DNA of 64,000 nucleotides, taken from contig NZ_CP034348.1 in the NCBI RefSeq assembly GCF_009762325.1, forward strand, positions 502,501 to 566,500, read 5' to 3'. A model generated the notes under the pieces. The model saw nothing but the letters and a program-made list of their open reading frames with translations. It was not told where the DNA came from and ran no database searches. This stretch comes from Roseovarius faecimaris. Its GTDB lineage: Bacteria > Pseudomonadota > Alphaproteobacteria > Rhodobacterales > Rhodobacteraceae. The position numbers were made by a program, and so were the translations under genes. Below are positions 39,069-48,990 of this stretch, one piece after another (positions within the stretch are counted from its first letter, which is position 1; each line of letters begins with the position of its first letter).

Positions 39069-40034
39069 ATGGACCTCGCCACCCTCCTCCAGGTCCTCGA
39101 CAGCACGGTGCGGCTGGCCACGCCGCTTTTATTGGCGTGTCTCGCGGGGCTGTTCAGCGAACGGGCGGGGATCTTTGACATCGGGCTGGAAGGCAAGATG
39201 CTGATGGCGGCCTTTTTCTCGGCCGCTATCGCCTTTGTCACCGGCTCGGTCTGGTTGGGCCTGTTGGCGGGGATCGCAGGCTCGCTGGCGCTGAGCGCCT
39301 TGCACGGTCTGGCCTCCATCACCTTCCGCGGCAATCAGCTGATCTCGGGCGTGGCGATCAATTTCCTTGCTGCCGGCATGACCGTGCTCATTGCCCAAAG
39401 CTGGTTCAAGGAAGGCGGGCGCACGCCCTCGCTGATGGGCGGGGCCCGCTTCGAGCCGATCACCCTGCCGCTGGCTGAGACCCTTCAGAAAATACCAGTG
39501 CTCGGCCCGGTCTATTACGAGCTTATCTCTGGTCATACGCTGTTGGTCTATCTTGCAATCGCCTGTGTGCCCGCCTCGTGGTGGTTGCTTTATCGCACCC
39601 GCTTTGGCCTGCGCCTGCGCGCGGTGGGCGAGAACCCGGCAGCTGTGGATACGGCGGGTATCTCCGTCGTCAGGCTCCGCTTTGCGGCCGTGGCCATTTG
39701 CGGTGTCCTGTGCGGGATTGCCGGGGCCTACCTCGCTACCGCCCTGCAAGCGGGCTTCGTCAAGGACATGACCGCCGGGCGCGGCTTCATCGCGCTGGCG
39801 GCGCTGATCTTCGCCAAATGGCGGCCCTGGCATGCGCTGTGGGCGACGCTGCTCTTTGGCCTCCTTCAAGCCATCGCCCTGCGCTATCAGAACATTGAAC
39901 TGAGCGGCGTGACAATTCCGGTGCAGCTCATGGATGCGCTGCCCTATATCCTGACCGTGATCATCCTCGCAGGCTTTGTCGGCAAGGCCATCCCGCCGCG
40001 TGCCGGGGGAGAACCCTACGTCAAGGAACGCTAG
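39069..40034 (+). CDS. ABC transporter permease (second)
   Basis: A 321-residue permease of the same family as the first. It has the motif GIFDIGLEGKMLMAAFF and the coupling loop RAVGENPAAVDTAGIS. About nine hydrophobic helices. It forms the heterodimeric channel of the BMP-type importer. Start is the ATG at 39069, four bases after the LysE stop; a longer frame upstream is the shadow of LysE. Confidence 0.9.
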   Translation: MDLATLLQVLDSTVRLATPLLLACLAGLFSERAGIFDIGLEGKMLMAAFFSAAIAFVTGSVWLGLLAGIAGSLALSALHGLASITFRGNQLISGVAINFLAAGMTVLIAQSWFKEGGRTPSLMGGARFEPITLPLAETLQKIPVLGPVYYELISGHTLLVYLAIACVPASWWLLYRTRFGLRLRAVGENPAAVDTAGISVVRLRFAAVAICGVLCGIAGAYLATALQAGFVKDMTAGRGFIALAALIFAKWRPWHALWATLLFGLLQAIALRYQNIELSGVTIPVQLMDALPYILTVIILAGFVGKAIPPRAGGEPYVKER

Positions 40035-40148
40035 GGACCTTCGGGTTTCACGAAACATGAGTCCAGATAACACAAAGTGATCAGACCTGGCGTGGTTTGG
40101 CCCTATGCTGCGCTTGCCAAGTGACCCGTGCAGCGGCTAGGAAATTAC

Positions 40149-41063
40149 ATGCAAATCTACCTCCCCATAGCCGAGGTTTCGGTCAACGCGTTCCTTCTGC
40201 TCGGGCTGGGGGGGCTGGTCGGCATTCTTTCGGGCATGTTTGGCGTGGGCGGTGGCTTCCTCATGACGCCGCTTCTCTTCTTCATCGGCATCCCGCCCGC
40301 CGTGGCCGTCGCCACCGAAGCCAATCAGATCGTTGCCTCCTCCTTTTCCGGCGTGCTTGCGCATCTCAGGCGAAAGACGGTGGATCTCCGAATGGGCACG
40401 GTGCTGCTCATCGGGGGCCTGATCGGGGCCGCGCTGGGTGTCATCGTCTTCAACTATCTCAAATCGCTGGGCCAGGTCGATCTGCTGGTCAAGCTTTGCT
40501 ACGTGGTGTTCCTTGGGATCATCGGCGCGATGATGTTTGTCGAAAGCCTCAATGCGATCCGCAACACCCGTAAGGGCACACCGCCCAAACGCAAGAAACA
40601 CGGCTGGGTGCATGGCCTGCCCTTCAAGATGCGGTTCCGCACTTCGGGGCTTTATATCAGCGTGATCCCCCCGGTGCTGGTGGGGATCAGCGTCGGCATT
40701 CTGGCGGCCATCATGGGCGTCGGCGGCGGCTTCATCATGGTTCCGGCGATGATCTATATCCTGGGTATGCCGACCAAGGTCGTGGTGGGCACCTCTCTTT
40801 TCCAGATCATCTTTGTCACCGGTTTCACCACCATGCTGCATGCCACCACCAACTACACGGTGGATATCGCCCTCGCGGTGCTGTTGCTTGTGGGCGGGGT
40901 GATCGGTGCGCAGATCGGAACACGCATCGGGGTCAAGATGAAGGCCGAGCAGCTCCGTATTCTGCTGGCGATCATGGTGCTTGCGGTCTGTGGCAAGCTG
41001 GCGCTCGACCTGCTGATCATGCCGTCCGAGCTCTACTCCATCGCTGCCGAGGGAGGCCACTGA
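40149..41063 (+). CDS. TauE/SafE family (TSUP) membrane permease
   Basis: A 304-residue protein with the two TSUP repeats GMFGVGGGFLMTPLLFF and AIMGVGGGFIMVPAMIY and about eight helices. Substrate unknown; sulfite or other organosulfur anions are known for relatives. Start at 40149 follows TAGGAA. It overlaps the following TIGR02186 gene by one base. This is a different subgroup from the TSUP protein at 28.3 kb. Confidence 0.88.
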   Translation: MQIYLPIAEVSVNAFLLLGLGGLVGILSGMFGVGGGFLMTPLLFFIGIPPAVAVATEANQIVASSFSGVLAHLRRKTVDLRMGTVLLIGGLIGAALGVIVFNYLKSLGQVDLLVKLCYVVFLGIIGAMMFVESLNAIRNTRKGTPPKRKKHGWVHGLPFKMRFRTSGLYISVIPPVLVGISVGILAAIMGVGGGFIMVPAMIYILGMPTKVVVGTSLFQIIFVTGFTTMLHATTNYTVDIALAVLLLVGGVIGAQIGTRIGVKMKAEQLRILLAIMVLAVCGKLALDLLIMPSELYSIAAEGGH

Positions 41064-41824
41064 TGCGCCGCCTCGCCGCTCTCCTGGCTGTGCTGGTCCT
41101 GCCCCTGGGCGTCCAGGCCGAGGAGGTGGTGCTGGGTCTCAGCAGCGACAAGGTGGCGATCACGTCCAACTTTGACGGCTCCGATATCCTTGTCTTCGGG
41201 GCGGTGAAACGTGAAAAGGCCATCCCCGACGTGCCGCTCGATGTGGTCGTGTCGATCAAGGGCCCGTCCGAGCCGATGACCGTGCGCCGCAAGGAGCGCC
41301 GCTTTGGCATCTGGGTCAACACCCAAGCGGTTGAAATCGACGCCGCGCCCAGCTTCTATGCAGTGTCCACCACCGGCCCTTTGTCCGAAGTGCTCTCGAA
41401 TGTCGAAGACCTGCGCCACAGGGTGTCGATCGGCCGGGCAATCCGCGCCGTTGGGGCCACCGGACAGACCGAAGATGTGCAGGCCTTCACTGACGCGGTG
41501 ATCCGCATCCACAAGGCCAATGACACGTATCAGGTGCAGGAAGGCGGCGTGGTGCTGGACGAGCAGACGCTTTTCCGCACCAAGATCACCCTGCCGTCGA
41601 ACCTGACCGAAGGCGATTACCTCACCCGTATCTTCCTCACCCGCGAAGGCAAGGTGGTGTCCAGTTTCGAAACCGTGATCGACGTGCGCAAGGTGGGTCT
41701 GGAGCGCTGGCTGTTCACCATGTCGCGCGAACAGCCGTTTCTCTATGGGCTGATGTCCCTGGCGATCGCCATCTTTGCCGGTTGGGGCGCGTCAGCGGCA
41801 TTCCAGTTGTTGCGCCGGGGCTGA
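41063..41824 (+). CDS. TIGR02186 family membrane-anchored protein
   Basis: A 253-residue protein. It has a signal peptide (MRRLAALLAVLVLPLGVQA), a long periplasmic beta-rich domain with VLVFGAVKRE-like strands, and a C-terminal transmembrane helix (GLMSLAIAIFAGWGASAAF). Known only as a family that accompanies TSUP permeases in alphaproteobacteria. The one-base overlap with the permease gene argues for joint function, perhaps as a periplasmic partner. Confidence 0.85.
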   Translation: MRRLAALLAVLVLPLGVQAEEVVLGLSSDKVAITSNFDGSDILVFGAVKREKAIPDVPLDVVVSIKGPSEPMTVRRKERRFGIWVNTQAVEIDAAPSFYAVSTTGPLSEVLSNVEDLRHRVSIGRAIRAVGATGQTEDVQAFTDAVIRIHKANDTYQVQEGGVVLDEQTLFRTKITLPSNLTEGDYLTRIFLTREGKVVSSFETVIDVRKVGLERWLFTMSREQPFLYGLMSLAIAIFAGWGASAAFQLLRRG

Positions 41825-41825
41825 C

Positions 41826-43706
41826 TTACGTCTTTGGTTTTGCCTCGGCCATGATGGCGGTCATGCGTGTCTCAAGTTCCTCTGCCCACTCTGCCTGCCG
41901 CTCACGGATCATTCCGACATAAGCGTCATTTTCGTGCGCCGGAATGGTGGGGTCATAATGCTCAGCCGCAGCCAACATACCTTTGCGATCCACGTCGTTG
42001 AAGGCCTCCGCCATTCGCGTCGCCTGATCCCGGCTATACCCCAGGGCCTCAATCGCTGAACGGCCCAACCGCAGAGAACTGTCATAGGATTCGCGGATGA
42101 TATCGCGACAGCCTATGTACCAAAGGTCATAGACATGGTTTCGGTCGACCGCGCGCGCCACGATATGCACGTCGGGATAGGTGTGCTGCACATATTCCAC
42201 CAGCTCGGTGATCTGGTCCTTGTCATCAATCGCCACCACCAAAAGCTTGGCCTCGGCGATGCCCGCCGCACTCAACAGGTCGGGCCGCGTCGCATCACCG
42301 AAATAGGCCTGTACGCCGAAGGCCTTGAGCATCTCCAATTGCTTTGAACTGAAATCAATCACCGTCGGGTTCAGCCCGGCACCACGGAGCATACGGCTGA
42401 CGATCCCACCAACGCGGCCATGCCCGGCGATAATGATATCGCTGCTTTCCTCAATCACATCCATTTCCCGCTCTTCGGCGGCGGAATAACGTGGCGCGAT
42501 GAGCCGGTCATAGACAATGAAAAGCGCCGGAGTCAGCAGCATCGACAGCGCCACGATCAAGAGCAGTCGGTCAGCCAGCTCTGCCGGGATGACCGCGCTG
42601 GCCACGGTGAACGACAACAGGACGAAACCGAACTCACCCGCTTGCGCGAGGCCCAGGCTGAAAAGCCAGCGATCCGTGCCACCAAGCCCGAAGAGGATGG
42701 CCAGGCCATAGAGCACCGTCACTTTGAGCAGGATCAGGCCCAATGTGAGCGCAACGATCTGCGCGAGATTGTCAAACAGCAGACCAAAGTTGATCCCGGC
42801 CCCGACGGTCATGAAGAACAACCCCAGAAGCAAGCCTTTGAACGGGTCGATATCGCTTTCTAACTCGTGGCGGTATTCGCTATTGGCCAGCACCACCCCG
42901 GCCAGGAAGGTCCCAAGGGCAGGGGAGAGGCCAACGAGGGACATCAGCAGGGCGATCCCGATGACCATCATCAAGGCGGTGGCGACAAAGAGTTCACGCA
43001 GTTGCGCCCCTGCGATGAATCTGAAGATGGGGCCGGTGAGATAAGAGCCCGCTCCCACGACCGCCGCAATCGCACCGAGAGTGACCAGCGCCGTGGCCCA
43101 GCCCGGAAGACCGGCGACAAGGCTCAGAGTCGCGCCGTGATGATCCTCGCCATTATGCGCAGCTTCCGCGTGCGAGAGCGCCTCCTGCAGCTCCGGCAGC
43201 GCCAGCAGGGGGATCAGTGCCAGCATCGGGATAACGGCGATATCCTGAAACAGCAGGACCGAAAAGCTTGCCTGCCCGCCATCTGATTTCATCAGGCCCT
43301 TTTCACCCAGGGTCTGCAGCACGATCGCGGTAGAAGAGAGCGCTAGAACAAGGCCAATGGCCAGGGCTATGGTCCAGGGTTGCCCCATCAGCATCGCTGC
43401 GGCCATGACAGCCAAAGCCGTCAGGCCCACCTGGCCGCCGCCCAGCCCCAGAAGGCGCGCACGCATCGACCAGAGCAGTTTTGGCTCAAGCTCCAGCCCG
43501 ACGAGAAAAAGCATCATGACGACGCCGAACTCGGCAAAATGCTGGATCGAGATCACATCGACATGCAGCAGCGCCAGCACCGGGCTGATCACTATCCCGG
43601 CGATGAGATAGCCCAGCACCGAGCCTAGTCCAAGCCGGGAGGCAATTGGAACCGATACCACCCCGGCAATCAGAAAGATGAAGGCAAGCAGAAGGAAATC
43701 GGTCAT
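41826..43706 (-). CDS. CPA2-type cation/proton antiporter with RCK domain
   Basis: A 626-residue protein. About twelve helices make the KefB/KefC-like exchanger, with LGLGSVLGYLIAGIVISP and LALSSTAIVLQTLGEKG. A cytosolic TrkA-N/RCK domain follows (IIAGHGRVGGIVSRML near 420), then a C-terminal tail. It likely exchanges potassium or sodium for protons. Start ATG 43706 is fixed by the conserved N-terminus; the longer frame upstream lacks a ribosome site. Convergent with the TIGR02186 gene, one base apart. Confidence 0.9.
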   Translation of the reverse strand: MTDFLLLAFIFLIAGVVSVPIASRLGLGSVLGYLIAGIVISPVLALLHVDVISIQHFAEFGVVMMLFLVGLELEPKLLWSMRARLLGLGGGQVGLTALAVMAAAMLMGQPWTIALAIGLVLALSSTAIVLQTLGEKGLMKSDGGQASFSVLLFQDIAVIPMLALIPLLALPELQEALSHAEAAHNGEDHHGATLSLVAGLPGWATALVTLGAIAAVVGAGSYLTGPIFRFIAGAQLRELFVATALMMVIGIALLMSLVGLSPALGTFLAGVVLANSEYRHELESDIDPFKGLLLGLFFMTVGAGINFGLLFDNLAQIVALTLGLILLKVTVLYGLAILFGLGGTDRWLFSLGLAQAGEFGFVLLSFTVASAVIPAELADRLLLIVALSMLLTPALFIVYDRLIAPRYSAAEEREMDVIEESSDIIIAGHGRVGGIVSRMLRGAGLNPTVIDFSSKQLEMLKAFGVQAYFGDATRPDLLSAAGIAEAKLLVVAIDDKDQITELVEYVQHTYPDVHIVARAVDRNHVYDLWYIGCRDIIRESYDSSLRLGRSAIEALGYSRDQATRMAEAFNDVDRKGMLAAAEHYDPTIPAHENDAYVGMIRERQAEWAEELETRMTAIMAEAKPKT

Positions 43707-43939
43707 GGTCCAGGCCCTACCAGGCGTTTTTCGAAAAACCTGAGACACAGCTTTTCTCGAAACGCCGCGAAGCATTCAGTTACTGCGCGCGTTTCGCCTT
43801 GAGGAATGTCTCGGGTTCAAGGTGAAACGCTTCAGCGGATCAGCTTCGAAGCATCGCAGAGACAGCAATCGAATAAAAGCGATCGGCGTGTTTTTTGGCC
43901 GAATTGTCAGCTCTTCCGGAGGATTGGGCACATGTCATC

Positions 43940-43980
43940 GGGCAAAAGAAAACCCCGGCCGCTCAGGACCGGGGTTTTCC
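43940..43980 (-). terminator. Rho-independent terminator after petABC
   Basis: GAAAACCCCGG (43948-43958) pairs perfectly with CCGGGGTTTTC (43969-43979) around a ten-base loop. On the minus strand the stem is followed by a short T-rich tract. It lies 22 bases after the petC stop. Confidence 0.85.
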
Positions 43981-44001
43981 CTGTTCAGGCTGGCACAAGG
44001 C

Positions 44002-44793
44002 TCAGCTTGTCTTCTTGCCCTTGACCGGGGCCCAGAGGCGCTTGTTGGTCAGGTACAGCAGCACCGACAGCACCGTGAGGAAGATCACGCCCGTCAGGCC
44101 CGCCTGCTTGCGCGCCATCATCTTCGGCTCGGCGGCCCACATCAGGAAGGCCGAGACATCCTTGGAGATGTGGCTCAGATCGGTGTCGTGACCGTCGGCA
44201 AATTCCACATCATCTCCATAGAGCGGCGGGGCCATGGCGATCCAGCCGCCGGGGAAGGCCTTGTTCTCATAGAGGGTCACACCGGCTTCTTCCTTTTCCT
44301 CACCGGTATAGCCGGTCAGGAGCGAGTAGATGTATTCCGGTCCGCCCATGCCCTTGAAGAGCTGGTTCATGCCGGTGCCATAAGGCCCGTGGAACCCCGC
44401 GCGGGCCTTTGCCATCAGGCTCAGGTCCGGAGCGTTCTCCAGTGCCGAACCGGGGAAGTGATCCGTCGGTTTGGCCGGGCGGGTGTCGTCGATCTCGGCG
44501 TCGAACACCTCGAAGTTCTGCTCCGCATAGGCGCGCACCTGATCTTCGGGCAGGTGCGGACCGCCCTCATCGGCGAGCGTACGGATGGGCACATATTGCA
44601 GCCCGTGGCACGCCGCGCAGATTTCGGTATAGACCTGAAGACCGCGTTGCAGCTGGTTCTGGTCGAACTTGCCAAACGGCCCCTCGAAGGAGAAGTCCAC
44701 GTCCTTGACGTAGCCCGCTCCTCCTGCGGCCAGAGCCCCGCCTGCCGAAAGGGTCAGGGCAGTGACAGCGGCGATGCTGAGTTTCTTAAACAT
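44002..44793 (-). CDS. petC: Cytochrome c1 of the bc1 complex
   Basis: A 263-residue membrane-anchored cytochrome. It has a signal peptide (to about ALA-AGG), heme attachment CAACH at 59-63, the axial Met region IAMAPPL, and a C-terminal transmembrane helix ([14 protein letters not shown]). It passes electrons from the Rieske protein to cytochrome c. Last gene of petABC, 15 bases after petB. Confidence 0.97.
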   Translation of the reverse strand: MFKKLSIAAVTALTLSAGGALAAGGAGYVKDVDFSFEGPFGKFDQNQLQRGLQVYTEICAACHGLQYVPIRTLADEGGPHLPEDQVRAYAEQNFEVFDAEIDDTRPAKPTDHFPGSALENAPDLSLMAKARAGFHGPYGTGMNQLFKGMGGPEYIYSLLTGYTGEEKEEAGVTLYENKAFPGGWIAMAPPLYGDDVEFADGHDTDLSHISKDVSAFLMWAAEPKMMARKQAGLTGVIFLTVLSVLLYLTNKRLWAPVKGKKTS

Positions 44794-44808
44794 ATCCCTT
44801 GTCCTTTC

Positions 44809-46131
44809 TTACTCGGCCGGCGTTTCGGCTTTGCCGTAATGGGCCTTGAAGTCGTCTTCGATCGTCTCGGGCTGGGCATCCGGCTTCTCGATGACACCCA
44901 GAAGCGGGAGGATCACCAGGAAGTAGAAGAACCAGTACGCCGACGCGATCAGCGAGAAGGTCGCATAAGGCTCTTCCGCCGGCATGGCACCCAGCCACAT
45001 CAGGACGACGAAGTCGATGACCAGCAGCCAGAACCACCATTTGAACATCGGGCGATACCGGCCCGAGCGGACACGCGAGGTGTCGAGCCAGGGCGCCAGA
45101 GCCATCACCGCGATGGCACCGAACATCGCCAGCACACCGAAGAACTTGGCGTCGATGATGCCGCCGGTGATCCAGCTGGCAAACATCACCACCCAGACGT
45201 CGCCGGTGAAGGCACGCAGGATCGCGTAGAAGGGCAGGAAGTACCATTCCGGCACGATATGCGCAGGGGTGACCAGCGCGTTGGCCTCGATGTAGTTATC
45301 CGGGTGGCCCAGATAGTTCGGCATGAAGCCCACGATGGCAAAGAACACCACCAGGATCACCGCCAGGGCAAAGAGGTCCTTGATGACGAAATAGGGCCAG
45401 AAGGGCACTGTGTCTTTCTCGGCCTCGGCCTTGGAGCCGCGACGCACATCGACACCGGTCGGGTTGTTGTTGCCCGTGGTGTGGAACGCCCAGATATGCA
45501 GCGCCACCAGTGCGGCAATCACGAAGGGCAGCAGATAGTGCAGCGAGAAGAAGCGGTTCAGCGTAGCGTTATCCACCGCCGGGCCGCCCAGCAGCCAGGT
45601 TTGCAGAGCGTCGCCAATGAACGGGATCGCGCCAAAGAGGCCGGTGATCACGGTGGCCCCCCAGAAGGACATTTGCCCCCAGGGCAGCACGTAGCCCATG
45701 AAGGCCGTGCCCATCATCAGCAGGTAAATCAGCATACCGATGATCCAGGTGATCTCGCGCGGCGCCTTGTAGGAGCCATAGTAGAGACCGCGGAAGATAT
45801 GCAGATATACCGCAAAGAAGAACAGCGATGCGCCATTCATATGCAGGTAGCGGATGAAATGCCCGCCATTCACGTTGCGCATGATATGCTCGATCGACGC
45901 AAAGGCGTAATCGACATGCGGTGTGTAATGCATCACCAGAACGACGCCGGTGATGATCTGCAACGCAAGGCAGAAGGTGAGGACAATCCCCCAGATCCAC
46001 ATCCAGTTCAGGTTCTTAGGAGTGGGGATCATCAATGTGTCATACAGAAGCCCGACAATCGGCAGACGGCTGTGCAGCCACTTCTCGCCGTTCGACTTGG
46101 GCTCGTAATGATCGTGTGGAATTCCGGCCAT
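44809..46131 (-). CDS. petB: Cytochrome b of the bc1 complex
   Basis: A 440-residue integral membrane protein with eight helices. Heme-ligating histidine pairs are visible in [22 protein letters not shown] and [20 protein letters not shown]. The Qo site carries [13 protein letters not shown]. It oxidises quinol and reduces quinone in the Q-cycle. It starts 11 bases after the petA stop on the minus strand. Confidence 0.97.
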   Translation of the reverse strand: MAGIPHDHYEPKSNGEKWLHSRLPIVGLLYDTLMIPTPKNLNWMWIWGIVLTFCLALQIITGVVLVMHYTPHVDYAFASIEHIMRNVNGGHFIRYLHMNGASLFFFAVYLHIFRGLYYGSYKAPREITWIIGMLIYLLMMGTAFMGYVLPWGQMSFWGATVITGLFGAIPFIGDALQTWLLGGPAVDNATLNRFFSLHYLLPFVIAALVALHIWAFHTTGNNNPTGVDVRRGSKAEAEKDTVPFWPYFVIKDLFALAVILVVFFAIVGFMPNYLGHPDNYIEANALVTPAHIVPEWYFLPFYAILRAFTGDVWVVMFASWITGGIIDAKFFGVLAMFGAIAVMALAPWLDTSRVRSGRYRPMFKWWFWLLVIDFVVLMWLGAMPAEEPYATFSLIASAYWFFYFLVILPLLGVIEKPDAQPETIEDDFKAHYGKAETPAE

Positions 46132-46142
46132 TGCGCGTTTCC

Positions 46143-46703
46143 TTATCCCAGTTTGATCGTCGATTCGTCGACGAATTCAGCCAGCGGAACCGGCAGGTTT
46201 TCAGGGGCGGGCCCTTTGCGGATTCGTCCCGACGTGTCGTAATGCGAGCCGTGGCAGGGGCAGAACCAGCCGCCAAACTCGCCCGCGTCGTTAAGAGGCA
46301 CACATCCCAGGTGGGTGCAGACCCCCATCTGAACCAGCCATTCGCCGCTCTCATCCAGGGCGCGGTTGGCGTCCGTGGCGGGCACATCGCCGTCAATATT
46401 GTTGTTGCGCGCGATCGGATCGGGCAGCGTGCTCACGTCCACATCGTTGGCCGCGGCAATGTCTTCTTCGGTACGGCGGCGGATAAACACCGGTTTTCCA
46501 AGCCATTTTACCGTGATCTGGGTGCCGGGCTGGATCGCCGAGACATCCACACGGATCGAGCTCAGCGCCTGCACGTCGGCCGACGGGTTCATCTGATGAA
46601 CGAGAGGCCAGACAGCGGCCCCGGTGGCAATGACACCTGCGCCGCCAGTGGCGTAGTAGAGAAAGTCTCTGCGGGTGCCTTCGTGATCTTCTGCGTGGGA
46701 CAC
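46143..46703 (-). CDS. petA: Rieske iron-sulfur protein of the bc1 complex
   Basis: A 186-residue protein with a twin-arginine-like start ([14 protein letters not shown]), a membrane anchor and the [2Fe-2S] motifs CTHLGCVP and CPCHGSHYD. The start codon is GTG at 46703, with GGAG eight bases upstream. First gene of petABC. It is divergent from the outer membrane barrel gene at 46.9 kb. Confidence 0.97.
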   Translation of the reverse strand: MSHAEDHEGTRRDFLYYATGGAGVIATGAAVWPLVHQMNPSADVQALSSIRVDVSAIQPGTQITVKWLGKPVFIRRRTEEDIAAANDVDVSTLPDPIARNNNIDGDVPATDANRALDESGEWLVQMGVCTHLGCVPLNDAGEFGGWFCPCHGSHYDTSGRIRKGPAPENLPVPLAEFVDESTIKLG

Positions 46704-46923
46704 GAGGTATTCTCCATTCTAAAGCCGCAAGGGCCTCATGACATTAGAGGTCGCACCCGGGGGCGCAACCGATCCGCCGCCGTGTTTATCCTCGCGAAGC
46801 CCCCCCGTAAAGTGCGCAATGTCGCCGAAGTGAAGAGGGCGCGCTTGTGTCGCGCTTGAGCGCACGCGGCAGCGGGTGTATGCACAGTGTAGAGCAGAGC
46901 AAACACATCTCAAGGACCGTCCC

Positions 46924-47607
46924 ATGACCCGGATTATGACCGCCGCAAGCGCCCTGATTATTGGGCTTGCCGTTCCCGCCGCCGCAGAAATGGAGCTGAG
47001 CTTCTATCTTGGTGTCCAGGAGTTGAGCGACAGTTCCGGATCCGGGGTTCTGCCCGGTGGTGCGCCGATCAGCCGCAACTTCAACTGGGAAGGCAACTCG
47101 CTGGAGGCTCCGATCTACTACGGTGCGCGCGCGATCTGGTGGACGCCCTCGGATATCGGATTCGGTCTGGAAGGCACGCATACCAAGGCTTATGCCTCAA
47201 GCGCCGACAAGGCCGCCATCGGCGTCAGCCGGTTCGAGCTGAGCGATGGGCACAACATCATCACCGCCAATGTGATGAAACGCTGGCCCGATGCGTTTGC
47301 GGCAAAGCTGACGCCCTATGTGGGCGCCGGGATCGGGGTCGCCATCCCGCATGTGGACGCGCAGGTGCTTGGCGCCGCCAACCGCACCTTCGACTATGAA
47401 TTCACCGGTCCGGCCGTGCGCGGCATCGCGGGCATGAAATATGACATCAACGACAGATGGGCGGTCTTCGGCGAATATCAGTTCACCTGGTCGGACAATG
47501 ATATCACGATCGACGCGGACCCCACCGTGCCGGGCCAGACCAATGGCAAGCTCAACACCGAGCTTCTGACCCACGCCATCAATATCGGGATCGCCTACCG
47601 GTTCTGA
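46924..47607 (+). CDS. Outer membrane beta-barrel protein (lipid A oxidase-like)
   Basis: A 227-residue protein with a signal peptide (MTRIMTAASALIIGLAVPAAA). The rest is alternating strands ending in an aromatic residue (NIGIAYRF), typical of outer membrane barrels. The pattern MELSFYLGVQE and IYYGARAIWW resembles proteins annotated as lipid A oxidase in roseobacters, but no catalytic residue can be checked here. Start ATG 46924. Confidence 0.8.
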   Translation: MTRIMTAASALIIGLAVPAAAEMELSFYLGVQELSDSSGSGVLPGGAPISRNFNWEGNSLEAPIYYGARAIWWTPSDIGFGLEGTHTKAYASSADKAAIGVSRFELSDGHNIITANVMKRWPDAFAAKLTPYVGAGIGVAIPHVDAQVLGAANRTFDYEFTGPAVRGIAGMKYDINDRWAVFGEYQFTWSDNDITIDADPTVPGQTNGKLNTELLTHAINIGIAYRF

Positions 47608-47737
47608 ACCGCTTGGAATGACGGGGTCAAGCCCAGCCCGTTACCAGGATGCGGTGCGCAAGTGCCGCGTCCGGATAGCGTGCGGATCGTTTTGGAGGTA
47701 GCCTGTTCTAGGCACCCAAAATCGAAGGACGCGAGTC

Positions 47738-48163
47738 ATGCACCCCACAGAAAAAATTGTTCGCCAGTTTCATGAATCATGGGGCATGCGCGATCCTGAT
47801 CGCGGTGCGGAAATCATTTCGGAAGATTGCGAATTTGAAGATGTCGCTCGCCAGGAAAAACTGAACGGCAAGGAGGCGTATAAGGACGACTATTACCGAT
47901 GGCGGGAAGCGTTCCCAGATGGTCTTTGCGAAGTTGAGAACGTCATTGTCAGCCAATGCGGAGAATGGGCAACGGTTGAGTTCCGCAATACAGGTATTCA
48001 TGCTGGCGTCCTGCGCTCCAGTCTGGGAGATTTCCCACCAACCGGAAAGAAAGCCGAAGTTCGCTACTGTTCCGTGATGAGAGTAAAAGACGGAATGGTG
48101 GTCGAAGGCCGGGATTACTACGACAGTGCAACGATTGCCCGCCAGTTGGGGCTGATTGATTGA
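47738..48163 (+). CDS. NTF2-like/SnoaL-like small protein
   Basis: A 141-residue protein with the NTF2-like pattern: an N-terminal helix (EKIVRQFHESWGMRD), a strand-rich core and FRNTGIHAG. The pattern matches SnoaL-type polyketide cyclases or ester cyclases; substrate unknown. Its base composition is visibly less GC-rich than its neighbours, and it stands alone between two larger gaps, so lateral acquisition is possible. Start is the ATG at 47738. Confidence 0.75.
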   Translation: MHPTEKIVRQFHESWGMRDPDRGAEIISEDCEFEDVARQEKLNGKEAYKDDYYRWREAFPDGLCEVENVIVSQCGEWATVEFRNTGIHAGVLRSSLGDFPPTGKKAEVRYCSVMRVKDGMVVEGRDYYDSATIARQLGLID

Positions 48164-48384
48164 CGCAGAAGTGTGTCGCCGCAAACCCGAGATCTCACTT
48201 GAGGCGACACGCGCGCCACACCTGAATGAATCGCGCCAGAGTTTATCGCGCCAGGTTTTGATAAGCCTCGCGTGAAGACAACCGCGCATTCATGCCCATC
48301 TCTCGGCCTGTTCCCAAAGAGAAGCGGACATTCATTCGCGTCCAGCAAGTATACGCTCCGTCCCGCAAACCGGACCAGCCGCCC

Positions 48385-48990
48385 CTATTCCGGGGCTGTC
48401 GCCTTCATGCTCTCGCGCTCGGCGAACACCGCATACCAGTCATCCAGCGCGTCATTGCCCTTGCGCCAGCCACGCGCCCCGTGGCGGAAATCGAGATAGC
48501 CAAGCGCACAGCCCACCGCGATATGGCTCATGTCCATCGGCCCTGCGAGGTGGCTCATCCAGCGCGCGTTGATCGCCGCGACCGAGCGCGTGATCTTCTC
48601 CCACTGGGCATCGACCCAGCCGTCAAACACCTTCTCTTCGGGCCGCACCCGGTGCTCGTAAACCATCAGCACGCCGGCCTCCATGATCGCATCCGCCGTG
48701 GCCTCCAGCGTCAGCGTTTCCCAAAGCCGCGCTTGCGGGTACATCCCCGCGTCCGCCCGTGCATCCAGATAGCGGGTGATCACCCGGCTGTCATAAAGCG
48801 CAGGCCCGTCGGGGCGAATGAGCGCCGGGATCTTGCCCACCGGGTTGGCCGCGGCCAGCTCTGGCGGGGTCGCCACCGGCGTGGCCGCCACCTCGACCAC
48901 CTCCACATCCTCGCTCTGCCCGGTCTCGTGCAAAAGCACGCGAACTTTGCGCACGAAGGGCGACGGCCCGGCTGAAATCAGTTGCATCAT
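48385..48990 (-). CDS. Glutathione S-transferase family protein
   Basis: A 201-residue GST with the thioredoxin-like N-terminal domain (LISAGPSPFVRKVRVLL, catalytic Ser/Cys region) and the conserved NPVGKIPALI and DSRVITRYLD motifs. The C-terminal helical domain ends with SMKATAPE. It conjugates or reduces substrates with glutathione; substrate unknown. Last gene of the helicase-SDR-PaiB-GST operon; its ATG overlaps the PaiB stop. Confidence 0.9.
   Translation of the reverse strand: MMQLISAGPSPFVRKVRVLLHETGQSEDVEVVEVAATPVATPPELAAANPVGKIPALIRPDGPALYDSRVITRYLDARADAGMYPQARLWETLTLEATADAIMEAGVLMVYEHRVRPEEKVFDGWVDAQWEKITRSVAAINARWMSHLAGPMDMSHIAVGCALGYLDFRHGARGWRKGNDALDDWYAVFAERESMKATAPE

Noticed and set aside
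43822..46242. An 806-codon open frame on the plus strand
   Set aside because: It runs opposite petC and petB, whose motifs are unmistakable. Long antisense frames arise from GC-rich codon use; the translation shows no fold-like pattern.
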